Positions 41,446 through 49,201 of a stretch of 64,000 bases of DNA are shown one piece after another. Each line of letters begins with the position of its first letter. Within the stretch, counting starts at the first letter, position 1. The translations under genes were made by a program, and so were the position numbers. Location: contig NZ_JALRNF010000001.1 in NCBI RefSeq assembly GCF_030272895.1, positions 62,001-126,000 on the forward strand, given 5' to 3'. The notes beneath the pieces were generated by a model. That model saw nothing but the letters and a program-made list of their open reading frames with translations. It was not told where the DNA came from and searched no databases. The stretch comes from Pseudomonas sp. BGr12 (GTDB lineage Bacteria > Pseudomonadota > Gammaproteobacteria > Pseudomonadales > Pseudomonadaceae).

Positions 41446-41940
41446 TTAAAGGCCTGGGAAGGAAGCCCGCTGAATCGCCTCACGCGCTTGCAGGGCGCGA
41501 TCGGAGACCACATCCCAGGAGGCTGGAAGTGCGATGGCCTCCATCGCCGAGGACCACTTCAGGTAGGCATGACTGACCGTCAGGTAACCTGCCGGTGGTT
41601 TCTTGCTGGAGGTGTAGTAGTGGTCGAAGTAGTAGCTGTCGACGATGGGCACCGAACGTTTGCTGCAACCGATCGGCGACAGGTCGGATCGGTTGCTCAG
41701 GCAGCGTTCAAGGGATCTGGACATCAACTGCACCACGTTCTGCTCGGCCGTACGGTCGGGACTGATCTGGTCGCCGAGCCATTCTTCAATGCTGGGGTTC
41801 CTGGCCCTGTCCTTGGCCCACAGTGCTTCGGCGAACTCCCGCTGCTGCTGGGCCTCTTCTTCCGTCATCTGCTTCCATTTCGGCTGGCAGGCAGACAGTG
41901 TCATTGCCAGGAGGACAAGTGCAGCAGAGCGTTTGAACAT
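41446..41940 (-). CDS. Putative lipoprotein
   Basis: The 164-residue protein has a lipoprotein signal (RSAALVLLAMTLSACQ, lipobox LSAC). A helical charged segment follows (QMTEEEAQQQREFAEALWAK), and two later Cys (RCLSNRSDLSPIGCSK) could form a disulfide. No known family is recognised. It is convergent with the 1230-residue membrane protein gene and 38 bases from it; the 1230-residue protein and this lipoprotein may form a unit in the envelope, but nothing shows this directly. Confidence 0.65.
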   Translation of the reverse strand: MFKRSAALVLLAMTLSACQPKWKQMTEEEAQQQREFAEALWAKDRARNPSIEEWLGDQISPDRTAEQNVVQLMSRSLERCLSNRSDLSPIGCSKRSVPIVDSYYFDHYYTSSKKPPAGYLTVSHAYLKWSSAMEAIALPASWDVVSDRALQAREAIQRASFPGL

Positions 41941-42016
41941 TTGGTCTTCCGTGAGGGGTGCCAGTGCGTATTGGATGTTACACCCGACAGGGATTCTGGG
42001 TAGCCCAGAAACGCAA

Positions 42017-42040
42017 AAAGCCCTGACTAATCAGGGCTTT
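42017..42040. terminator. Rho-independent terminator (likely of the tRNA-Ser locus)
   Basis: AAAGCCCTGA (42018-42027) and TCAGGGCTTT (42031-42040) are perfect arms around a 3-base loop, with A-runs and T-runs on the outer sides. It lies immediately beyond the tRNA 3'-end copy at 42046-42071 and would terminate transcription leaving a leftward tRNA gene. Confidence 0.8.
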
Positions 42041-42045
42041 GGAAA

Positions 42046-42071
42046 TGGCGGAAGCGTAGAGATTCGAACTC
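42046..42071 (-). other. Prophage attachment site: 26-bp copy of the 3' end of a tRNA-Ser gene
   Basis: Read on the minus strand this is GAGTTCGAATCTCTACGCTT followed by CCGCCA: the T-loop TTCGAAT with its 3' stem, an acceptor-stem strand CGCTTCC, a discriminator G and CCA. It matches my memory of the 3' end of Pseudomonas tRNA-Ser, the attB used by phiCTX-type phages. No tRNA 5' part is present here, so this is one end of the integrated element. The intact tRNA gene should be at the other end, beyond the window. Confidence 0.75.
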
Positions 42072-42236
42072 AACGAAATTGCGCCGACCGGGCTGCAGGC
42101 CTTGATTTACGTGGGGTGCAGCGTGCGATTTTGAGCGTTTTTGTTCCCAGAGTGTTCCCAGAGTTGGAGTGTACGTCAGCCGTAGGACCTCGCCAACAGG
42201 GGGAGAACGCCGTTTCAGGTTGACCCATCAAAATGA

Positions 42237-42511
42237 GGTAATTTTGGTAATTGAGTTTCGAAAATCCTCTGGAGGCCACGTAGCTCAAGGGCTGGAGAGT
42301 TTTAGTAAGAGGTAATTTTTAGGTAATTGAAAGGTAATCGAATTACCTCCAAGCAGGGTTGGAAGCCGAGAAAATAAAACCCTTTAAAATCAGCTAGTTA
42401 ATAAAAAATTACCTCTCCACTTACCTCAAATTACCTTGTGAGGTAATCGCTCAAAACCTTGTAAATCAAGGCCTAGAGCATGATTTGACCACCCACCTGA
42501 CCGAAATTACC
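42237..42511. repeat. Array of eleven GGTAATT-type repeats
   Basis: The heptamer GGTAATT or a one-base variant occurs forward at 42237, 42246, 42311, 42322, 42333 and 42442. It occurs inverted (AATTACC or variant) at 42341, 42407, 42419, 42429 and 42505. The stretch starts 165 bases inside the attachment site and has no coding capacity. The short dispersed sites in both orientations next to an att core resemble arm-type sites of a tyrosine integrase, possibly mixed with excisionase or repressor sites. Confidence 0.75.
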
Positions 42512-42592
42512 TGTTTTTGATGGCCATCCTGAAAAGACACCAGTAGTGCATCGACTGAGCACCTACAATTCCGGGATGCCTTAGGAGGTCCC

Positions 42593-42811
42593 ATGGACGA
42601 TCTCGATGGAAAGCGACTGCACGAACTGCTGGCTCAGGGTGAAACTCTGATGAACCAGGCGATGGACGCTCTTCGCAAATATCACAAGGCAAAAGGTGTG
42701 CTCCCTAATGATCAGGTTGAGTTGCTACGCCTCGAAGCTGAGTCCTTATTCCAAGCTGTCAGCGCATATCAACTCAGAGCACTTGGCGGCGCAGCCCCTC
42801 CCCTTCAATAG
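42593..42811 (+). CDS. Small prophage protein of unknown function
   Basis: The 72-residue helical acidic protein begins MDDLDGKRLHELLAQGETLM and is preceded by a very good ribosome site (TTAGGAGGTCCC). No known domain is recognised. It is the first gene inside the attachment site on the plus strand. Such small ORFs are common at this place in Pseudomonas prophages. Confidence 0.6.
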   Translation: MDDLDGKRLHELLAQGETLMNQAMDALRKYHKAKGVLPNDQVELLRLEAESLFQAVSAYQLRALGGAAPPLQ

Positions 42812-42903
42812 CAGCCTCCCCGCAGGGAATCGCAGGCTTTCTACCGCATCCTAGATCCGCACCAGCCCAGAACCTGGGCGGCAGCGAAGACATCGAAGGG
42901 ATG

Positions 42904-42977
42904 CGGAAATTTCGACACATTTAGCCCGCCGGCGTGGCGGGGGGACGAGGGCGCGCGCCAGGTGCAGATCGGGTTGC
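42904..42977. repeat. First copy of a GC-rich element flanking the BRO gene (possible cos-like)
   Basis: The sequence runs from TCGACACATTTAGCC (from 42912) through GGCGTGGCGGGG to GGGTTGCCG and is repeated with about 85% identity at 43863-43935. The GGCGTGGCGGGG core resembles the P2 cohesive-end sequence as I remember it. One reading frame in both copies encodes DTFSxxAWRxDxGARxVxIxLP, so the conservation could be coding instead. Confidence 0.55.
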
Positions 42978-43048
42978 CGACTCTAGCTAGGCTGGGCAAA
43001 CTGCTCAACACAGAGCCCCCTGGACAAGACTTCGCAAGGAACGCGTCG

Positions 43049-43846
43049 ATGACCATACCTGTACTGTTTGAGTTTGAAGCGTTGCCGATACGGGTGATGA
43101 CCGGAGAAGGTGGGGAGCATTGGTTCTGCTCCAAGGACGTCTGTGCAATCCTTGGCTACTCCAACTCAAGACAGTCAATTGCTGACCACTGCCGCGAGAA
43201 AGGTGTATCTAAACGATACACCCTCACTGAACAAGGTAAGCAAGAACTGCAGTTCATCGATGAGGGCAATCTCTACCGCCTAATCATCAGGAGTCGGAAG
43301 GAAGAGGCCAAGCGTTTCGAGTCGTGGGTCTGCGATGAAGTATTGCCAGCTTTGCGCAAGACCGGCGGTTATCAGTTGGAAAACCGCTCGACTGCAGCCG
43401 CCCGTATTGCTAACCACCGACTTCGCCTAGGTTTAGGCAAAGAGCTTTATCGCACCCGAGACCCAGCGCTACGCACGCTCATCCACCAGCAGCTGGCTGA
43501 TGTGTCCAGTGCATTGGGCCTACCTACCCCGGAGATCGACAGTTTAGGTCGCACCGCGCCCGTAGCGCCGGACATCCTAAAGTCTTTCTGGGAGGCTTTG
43601 GCTTATCTCGACGGCAAAGGAGTGGACTATAACCACTCCACCCGCTCCAACGTTCTGGCGGTCAATTTGCGAGAGCTCGTCCGCTTGCTCAGAGAAAATG
43701 GCCAATCTCTTCGATTCGACACGGCCCTACGCGAGGCCATGTGGCAAAGTCACTCACCACGCTGCCTGCACAAAAACCACGCAGTTCACAGTCGACTAAC
43801 CGGAAATACCATCAGATGCTGGGTGTTTGAGCGGCTGACGGAATGA
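43049..43846 (+). CDS. BRO-N domain phage antirepressor-like protein
   Basis: The 265-residue protein has an N-terminal BRO domain (about 1-110): IRVMTGEGGEHWFCSKDVCA, then ILGYSNSRQSIADHC, FIDEGNLYRLIIRSRKEEAK and FESWVCDEVLPALRKTGGYQ. The C-terminal half is specific. BRO proteins bind DNA and act as antirepressors in temperate phages. The start MTIPVLF at 43049 is typical, but an in-frame GTG at 42962 lies in the repeated element and would add 29 residues. It is flanked by two copies of that element. Confidence 0.82.
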   Translation: MTIPVLFEFEALPIRVMTGEGGEHWFCSKDVCAILGYSNSRQSIADHCREKGVSKRYTLTEQGKQELQFIDEGNLYRLIIRSRKEEAKRFESWVCDEVLPALRKTGGYQLENRSTAAARIANHRLRLGLGKELYRTRDPALRTLIHQQLADVSSALGLPTPEIDSLGRTAPVAPDILKSFWEALAYLDGKGVDYNHSTRSNVLAVNLRELVRLLRENGQSLRFDTALREAMWQSHSPRCLHKNHAVHSRLTGNTIRCWVFERLTE

Positions 43847-43862
43847 AGATGGACGCAGAAAA

Positions 43863-43935
43863 CTCGACACATTTAGCCGGCAGGCGTGGCGGGCGGACAA
43901 GGGCGCACGCCGGGTGAGCATAAACTTGCCGGCTG
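43863..43935. repeat. Second copy of the GC-rich element after the BRO gene
   Basis: This is the counterpart of 42904-42977: CTCGACACATTTAGCCGGCA, then GGCGTGGCGGGCGG and onward. An open frame continues past the element to a TAA at 44049-44051 (about 45 residues from GTG 43914, beginning MSINLPAVTQ). It lacks an ATG and a ribosome site, so translation is doubtful. Confidence 0.55.
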
Positions 43936-44073
43936 TCACACAGGTGTGCGAGCAGAGGAAACTCAGTTGTGAAAGTAAAAACACGGATGCTGATATGTCG
44001 CCTTATCAGTGCGTGCATTCACCAGATTTCATAGCCTTCTATACATATTAACGATCAAGACAGGAGTCTCCCG

Positions 44074-45309
44074 ATGATTTACACCGCTCTTCTTGCCCCC
44101 CATGAAAGCCCAAACTCCTCGCTGGAAATCAAGAGAGCATTATTAACCTACGAAAAAGTATTAATAATTGATCCTAATGACCGCGATCTAATCCCATCAA
44201 ATTCATTAGCTAGCGTATTAATGGGCATGCCATTATTCGGAATGAGCATGGGGGATGTTCGCCCCATGGGCAAAGTACAGGACTATGACGAGCGATTTGA
44301 GAGAGTCATAGACGGCGCCAGCGAAGCGGTTAAGCAAGGGCTTATTGAAGTTTGCTCAACTTATCAGCCACACAAATCAGGAAAAGTGACGATTGGCGGG
44401 GTGCCTTTAGGTGGTTACCCTATAGATCCGAGTTCAGTTTATTGGATCTATAGAGCAATGGCGTCCAATCAAGATTTTTTGGCATCTGCAGTTCAAGACA
44501 GAGCCGATGTTCAAGACCTACTATCACAATCTGCCAACATTTCTCTCCCCGGCAGTGGCGACCGGGGCATAAATGACCTACCAGAACTTCCTTTGTTTGA
44601 TCAGTATGAGGAATCAACGATACTAGCGAGATCTAGACTTGCCGCATTTATCAAGTATGCGGGATATTGCGAGGCCAAGGAAATCGTCCCCGTGTTTGAC
44701 TCGAATATTTATGGCGGTATTGCCTCTCAACTACTCAGCAATGCCTCAGCCGCCCTTAGAATAGCTGACGAAGATGGCGAGCTAATACGCGCAGGCAGGG
44801 TACTAGAGCTTTGCCACGATGAATTCATCGATGACGCCGCACTTCAAAATATTAGCATCAGAGAAGTAATTAAACTTCGGACATCTGCATGGGGTCGCCA
44901 AGCCAAGTCCCGTGAAGAATTGTTCTCATCAGTATTCGAGCTTGCAAACGAAAACTCTCGCAGTAGCAACTTTGAAACAACCGCAAGAGAGCTCATATCG
45001 AATTACAAGAAAACCTCAGAAGACTTATCTCTCGAACGCAAAAACCTAAAATTTCAAATAAAATGCGATCTGGGCAAAGCTGCTCTAAGCTTGACGGGTG
45101 CGGAAGGAATAATTTCTCAATTGGAGTCACCTTTCGTCGGAGCTTTCGGAACAGTAGTTGCTGGAGGATATTGGGCGCTCGACAAAGCCAAGGAATACAT
45201 ACCCCAACTCCGGCAGCTTAAGCAGCAAGAGGCGCGAATGAAGAGAGGTGCTGCGTTCGGCATGCATAATTTTTACACTCATCCGCGGATCAAAAAAATC
45301 ACGAAATAA
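44074..45309 (+). CDS. Cargo protein 1 of the prophage module, function unknown
   Basis: The 411-residue protein is AT-richer than the phage genes and is preceded by GACAGGAGTCTCCC. The N-terminal part (IYTALLAPHESPNSSLEIKR and LLTYEKVLIIDPNDRDLIPS) and middle (RSRLAAFIKYAGYCEAKEIV, VFDSNIYGGIASQLLSNASA) are mainly helical. A Gly-rich hydrophobic stretch near the C-terminus (PFVGAFGTVVAGGYWALDKA) might touch a membrane. No catalytic motif is recognised. It is followed 41 bases later by a second module gene and lies at the place where phiCTX carries its cytotoxin gene and P2 its old/tin genes. Inference: a lysogenic-conversion or phage-exclusion gene. Confidence 0.6.
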   Translation: MIYTALLAPHESPNSSLEIKRALLTYEKVLIIDPNDRDLIPSNSLASVLMGMPLFGMSMGDVRPMGKVQDYDERFERVIDGASEAVKQGLIEVCSTYQPHKSGKVTIGGVPLGGYPIDPSSVYWIYRAMASNQDFLASAVQDRADVQDLLSQSANISLPGSGDRGINDLPELPLFDQYEESTILARSRLAAFIKYAGYCEAKEIVPVFDSNIYGGIASQLLSNASAALRIADEDGELIRAGRVLELCHDEFIDDAALQNISIREVIKLRTSAWGRQAKSREELFSSVFELANENSRSSNFETTARELISNYKKTSEDLSLERKNLKFQIKCDLGKAALSLTGAEGIISQLESPFVGAFGTVVAGGYWALDKAKEYIPQLRQLKQQEARMKRGAAFGMHNFYTHPRIKKITK

Positions 45310-45350
45310 GCAAGAAAAAAAACACCACCCCGACAAACATGGAGATTATG

Positions 45351-46259
45351 ATGGGCCAAGCCAAACAGCGCAAAGCTAGCGACCCGAACTATGGAAAATA
45401 CTCATCAAAACCGAGGGGGCTCATTGTTTTTAGCCCATCATCGGTCACGGGGAATTCTTTCAACTTAGCTAGCACCAACTTAGACCAGCAAGAACTGCGA
45501 TCATCTCTATTGTACTGGGACAAACTAGCATGGCCGAAGAACAATTTTATTTACACTCCCAACACGGCTGAAATCGACGAATTGGTACGCATAGGAGTAA
45601 TGCAGACTCCTACACTGCCACTAAGTGGCGGCGGAGCAGTTGAAGACGTCATGACAGCTGCGCATGAATACGCATTGACATACTTCGAGAATCAAGCACC
45701 TGGAATATGGAGCGCAGGAGAAGGAATCAACTCCTTCGTAAACAATAATACGGCACCACCCAAGTCACACTCGGGCACAGGACTTTCACTTTACAATGCA
45801 CTACCAGTTCCTAGCGCAGATGTACCGCTGGTCGAAATACTTGACTTTAAAGATCGAAGAAGAGCAGAGCTACTTATTTTTCGCGCCCATCTCGACGCAA
45901 TGGCAAAAGAAATATCGAGCGCAGGCGACAGCGTCGACTCTTTGGGAATAGCGCTCAAGGACTTAGACGCCGCGTGCTCGGACCTAATAAAAGTTACTCG
46001 CGAGTGGCAATTCCCTGTCAAATTAGCCAATGTAAAAGCCTCAATGAACTTTAATTTGGCTACCTCTGCGTCCGCTGCCGTCACGGCCTGGAAAAATGCA
46101 GACTCCTTTAATCTCGACAATACAGAGAAGGCTATTGCAGCAGTGGCGGCTGGTGTGGCGAGTAATTTTAAAATCAACGCAGATGTAAGCTTTCAAAAAA
46201 TCAAAAGACCCGCCTCACCATTTAAATACCTTTATCAGGTCACGCGAGAGCTAGGTTAA
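45351..46259 (+). CDS. Cargo protein 2 of the prophage module, function unknown
   Basis: The 302-residue protein starts MGQAKQRKASDPNYGKYSSK, an N-terminus I have seen on several uncharacterised phage and plasmid proteins. The start at 45351 is preferred over ATG 45339 and 45348 because GGAG (45341-45344) is then 6 bases upstream. The part around SLLYWDKLAWPKNNFIYTPN is reminiscent of DUF6236-like proteins; the C-terminal half is helical. The codon use is AT-rich like that of the upstream gene, suggesting joint acquisition. The stop is only 2 bases from the convergent portal gene stop. Confidence 0.6.
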   Translation: MGQAKQRKASDPNYGKYSSKPRGLIVFSPSSVTGNSFNLASTNLDQQELRSSLLYWDKLAWPKNNFIYTPNTAEIDELVRIGVMQTPTLPLSGGGAVEDVMTAAHEYALTYFENQAPGIWSAGEGINSFVNNNTAPPKSHSGTGLSLYNALPVPSADVPLVEILDFKDRRRAELLIFRAHLDAMAKEISSAGDSVDSLGIALKDLDAACSDLIKVTREWQFPVKLANVKASMNFNLATSASAAVTAWKNADSFNLDNTEKAIAAVAAGVASNFKINADVSFQKIKRPASPFKYLYQVTRELG

Positions 46260-46261
46260 TA

Positions 46262-47296
46262 TTATAAGTCGGCAAGGGGTTGGAACCTCACCACTTCCTC
46301 CCCCAACCAATCGTTAATCTGCAACAGCCTGGCCTGTTCAGGCTCCAGCTCGTTGACAGCCCATACATCAGCCGCATCACGGATCGAACCGAAGCCCCCT
46401 GCGTTCTGTGGCACCACCCCCATCAACTGAGGTGGGATACGCAACATAGCCAACTGGTCGTCGCGACTGATGTTCTTGATCGCCCCGAAGTCGTCCTTCG
46501 CTGCAACCTCGCTGATCGGTATCAGCTGCAGTCCATCCTTCTTGCCACCCGGTGCGTACATGAACAGGTTGCGGAAGTTGCCTGGCCCTTTGCTGTTCTT
46601 CATCGCGGTGCGTAGATCGTTCACAAAATCCTCGTTCTGGGCCGCATCGGTCATGTACATGATGAAACCGGCATGGCTGCCGTTCTGGTAGTACTTGCGA
46701 CGGAACAGAGTGGCGCTCTCGTTCAGCAACGCGCTCTGCAGGGTCGGTAGCCACTCGGGTAGGCCGTAGATCTCCTGGTTGATATCGGCCACCCGCAGGT
46801 GGCACACGCTACCGGACTTGAATACGTGCTCATCCTTCCAGCCCCGCACCTGATAGTAGGTGACCAGGTCATTGCCTCGGCGCATGTACTTGGCCAGGCA
46901 TGGCTGCAGGCCAATAGCCTGGCGCAGCATGTTGTCGCGCTTCTCCAGGTACAGATTACCTGACCAGCCCCAGTCCATGACGATTTGCTCGAACGCCTGC
47001 CGGCTGAGTAGCTTGTGGGGAATGAACGTGCGAGCCAATGCGTTGCGCTTGAAGATCAGTCCCGACTGCAGATAGACGCTCGCCTTCGAGGACTTCGCCA
47101 GGCCATCCAGCGAAACCGGGGGCTCGTACCAACGTCCGTTGGACCAGCACTCCAGGTAGTCGAGGATCTCCCGGCCATCGAGCACCGGTACAGGGTCGCC
47201 GAAGGTGAACGCCATTGGCTGACCGCCTCCGGTCTTGACCAGGAGATCACCTTCAGTTGGCGGCTGGGTGATGGGCTGTTCAAGGGGGCTGTTCAT
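46262..47296 (-). CDS. Q: Phage portal protein (P2 gpQ-like)
   Basis: The 344-residue protein matches the P2 portal family: FTFGDPVPVLDGREILDYLE, ALARTFIPHKLLSRQAFEQI, ATLFRRKYYQNGSHAGFIMY and LRIPPQLMGVVPQNAGGFGS. The dodecameric portal forms the DNA entry channel of the capsid. Its ATG overlaps the TGA of the terminase gene by one base, so the two are coupled, as in P2. Confidence 0.95.
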   Translation of the reverse strand: MNSPLEQPITQPPTEGDLLVKTGGGQPMAFTFGDPVPVLDGREILDYLECWSNGRWYEPPVSLDGLAKSSKASVYLQSGLIFKRNALARTFIPHKLLSRQAFEQIVMDWGWSGNLYLEKRDNMLRQAIGLQPCLAKYMRRGNDLVTYYQVRGWKDEHVFKSGSVCHLRVADINQEIYGLPEWLPTLQSALLNESATLFRRKYYQNGSHAGFIMYMTDAAQNEDFVNDLRTAMKNSKGPGNFRNLFMYAPGGKKDGLQLIPISEVAAKDDFGAIKNISRDDQLAMLRIPPQLMGVVPQNAGGFGSIRDAADVWAVNELEPEQARLLQINDWLGEEVVRFQPLADL

Positions 47297-49050
47297 CAGT
47301 AGATCTCCATGATGCCGGTGTTGGCCACGGTCTGGCCCTCCAGCGGCTCGTTGTGCAGTGCATGAAAGAGTGCCCACGCCAGATCGGCGTGACCGGTTGT
47401 GTCGTTGCGCCCGGCGGTGTAGGTGAATTGACGCCCGCCTGGGGTGACGGTCTTACGGATGGCCATCAGCGATTGCGCCACGTCAGTCCAACCGGCATCG
47501 AACTCCAGCCGTCCCTTGCTGATGACGTCCCAGGCCTTCATCACCAGGCGGGTCTTGACCTCCGGGTTGTAGGAGAAGGTGCGCAACGCTGGGAAGAACG
47601 GGCGCACCAGCTGCGCCACGGCACTGCCCAGTCCGGTGGTGTCGATCCCGATGTAGGTCACCCAGTATCGCAGCGTGACCTGGCGAATCGTCTCGGCCTG
47701 GGCGGTGAAGTCCATCCCTCGGAACTGGTGCCGCTCCAGGATCCTGAACTTGCCACCCGGCACCAGCGGTGGCGCCACTACGATGAGTCCGGCTGTGTCG
47801 CCCGTCTCAGCAGGGTCATACCCCACCCAGACCTGCCGATCGGCAAAGGGTCTGGCCGCGAATGGCTTGTAGTCCTCCCAGACCGACCAACTGTCCACCA
47901 TGCAGGGCTGCAGCATGTTCAGCGGGAAGATGCTCGCGCCGTCGTCGACGAACTGGCACATCAGCAGGTTCTGGAATGCCGCCGCGTCGTACTCCAGCCG
48001 CAACTCGTCGATGTCGAATAAGTCGCAGCCCCGCTCTTCCGCGTCCAGGATGGTGACGATCTGCCGCCAGATCCGGTCGTCGCAGAGCTTGCCTTGCTGC
48101 AGCACATCGTGGCGGACATCCAGCTTCAGGTGCTGGGCGCTGGGCTTACCCTTGTTGAACCGCTCACCGGTCCAGAAGGTGTAGGCCTCATGCGCCATCG
48201 AGCTCGGCGTCGAGAAGTAGGTCCGGCGGTACTGTTTCTGCATCGCCATGCCGGACGCGACCTTGTTCAGTTCGTTGAACTTGAAGGTCCAGAAGAATTC
48301 GTCGAAGTAGAAATTGCCGTGGTAGCCCTGGGCAGTCCGGGCATTGGTACCGAGGAAGTGCAGTTCAGCGCCGTTCGGCAGGATGATCGGGTCACCGGTG
48401 AGCTCGACGCCCACCGTGTCACGGGCAAACGCCTGGATGTAGGCCTTGAAGATATGCGCCTGGGCCTTGCTGGCCGACAGGAAAATCTGGTTGCGCCCGG
48501 TAGTCAGCGCGTCGATCAAGGCCTCCCGGGCAAAGTAGAAGGTTGCACCGATCTGCCGGCTTTTCAGAATCGCACGGGTGCGCTGATTGCCCGCCCGGTA
48601 CCAGTCTTTCTGGTAGTCAAAGCACCCGTCTAGAAACGCCTCTACCAGCTTCTCGACCAGTTCCTCTGGGATATCGTTGCGTTTGGGCTTACGCTTCTCC
48701 CCGGCGTTGCGCTTGGCCAGCTCAGGGTTGAGATCCGTCTCGGTACCGCCCTCCTGGTAACGCTGGATTCGGGCCTGCCGCTCCAGTTGCCGGTGCAGCA
48801 GGTCGATTTCCTTGAAGTCCGCGCCAGACTTGGGGTCCTTGAGGAGCAGCTGCACCAGGCGCGTCTCGGTAGCCGCCTGGATGCGCTGCAGCGGCGTGGC
48901 CCGGTCCCATTCGTCGCGGGCCTTCCAGCTGTGAAGGGTCTTCTCCTTCTCGCCGATGAGCTCGGCGATCTCGCACACACGGTATCCCTGCCAATACAGA
49001 TGCTTGGCGTGGCGGCGGTGGTCGGTTGGCAATTCGCAGATAGCGTTCAT
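47296..49050 (-). CDS. P: Terminase large subunit (P2 gpP-like)
   Basis: The 584-residue protein has an N-terminal HTH region (HLYWQGYRVCEIAELIGEKE) and an ATPase domain with LKSRQIGATFYFAREALID (Walker A region) and YFDEFFWTFKFNEL (Walker B). The C-terminal RNase-H-like nuclease domain has VWVGYDPAETGDTAGLIVVA and GIDTTGLGSAVAQLV, with Asp residues as metal ligands. It packages DNA into the capsid with gpM. It is transcribed leftward, divergent from the scaffold gene. Confidence 0.95.
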   Translation of the reverse strand: MNAICELPTDHRRHAKHLYWQGYRVCEIAELIGEKEKTLHSWKARDEWDRATPLQRIQAATETRLVQLLLKDPKSGADFKEIDLLHRQLERQARIQRYQEGGTETDLNPELAKRNAGEKRKPKRNDIPEELVEKLVEAFLDGCFDYQKDWYRAGNQRTRAILKSRQIGATFYFAREALIDALTTGRNQIFLSASKAQAHIFKAYIQAFARDTVGVELTGDPIILPNGAELHFLGTNARTAQGYHGNFYFDEFFWTFKFNELNKVASGMAMQKQYRRTYFSTPSSMAHEAYTFWTGERFNKGKPSAQHLKLDVRHDVLQQGKLCDDRIWRQIVTILDAEERGCDLFDIDELRLEYDAAAFQNLLMCQFVDDGASIFPLNMLQPCMVDSWSVWEDYKPFAARPFADRQVWVGYDPAETGDTAGLIVVAPPLVPGGKFRILERHQFRGMDFTAQAETIRQVTLRYWVTYIGIDTTGLGSAVAQLVRPFFPALRTFSYNPEVKTRLVMKAWDVISKGRLEFDAGWTDVAQSLMAIRKTVTPGGRQFTYTAGRNDTTGHADLAWALFHALHNEPLEGQTVANTGIMEIY

Positions 49051-49097
49051 GCCGCAGATGCTGCCGTTCGCGCGCGCGGAGCCCTATCGCCGTGCCC

Positions 49098-49116
49098 TGT
49101 AGACCGCCCCGCTACA
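49098..49116. promoter_or_regulatory. Late activator site 1 (TGTA-N10-CTACA)
   Basis: TGTAGACCGCCCCGCTACA lies between the divergent terminase and scaffold genes. It shares the TGTA-N10-CTACA layout with the sites at 55835 and 60910. P2 late promoters carry a related Ogr site (TGT-N12-ACA) centred near -55; here the spacing between TGT and ACA is 13. Confidence 0.65.
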
Positions 49117-49201
49117 ACTCCACCGCATTGCCGCGCCATCGCGCGATGCCGACCATGCCCTCATCGCCAGGCACAACGCCACCGCAATGAGGACTCCCAG
49201 C

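Noticed and set aside
42072..43048. Expected integrase or phage repressor gene just inside the attachment site
   Set aside because: No tyrosine recombinase motif or HTH repressor frame is present on either strand; only short frames and repeats are seen, so the integrase must be at the other end.
43914..44051. 45-residue GTG-started frame after the second GC-rich element
   Set aside because: No ribosome site and no ATG; only the part inside the repeat is supported by similarity. It is described under the repeat, not as a gene.
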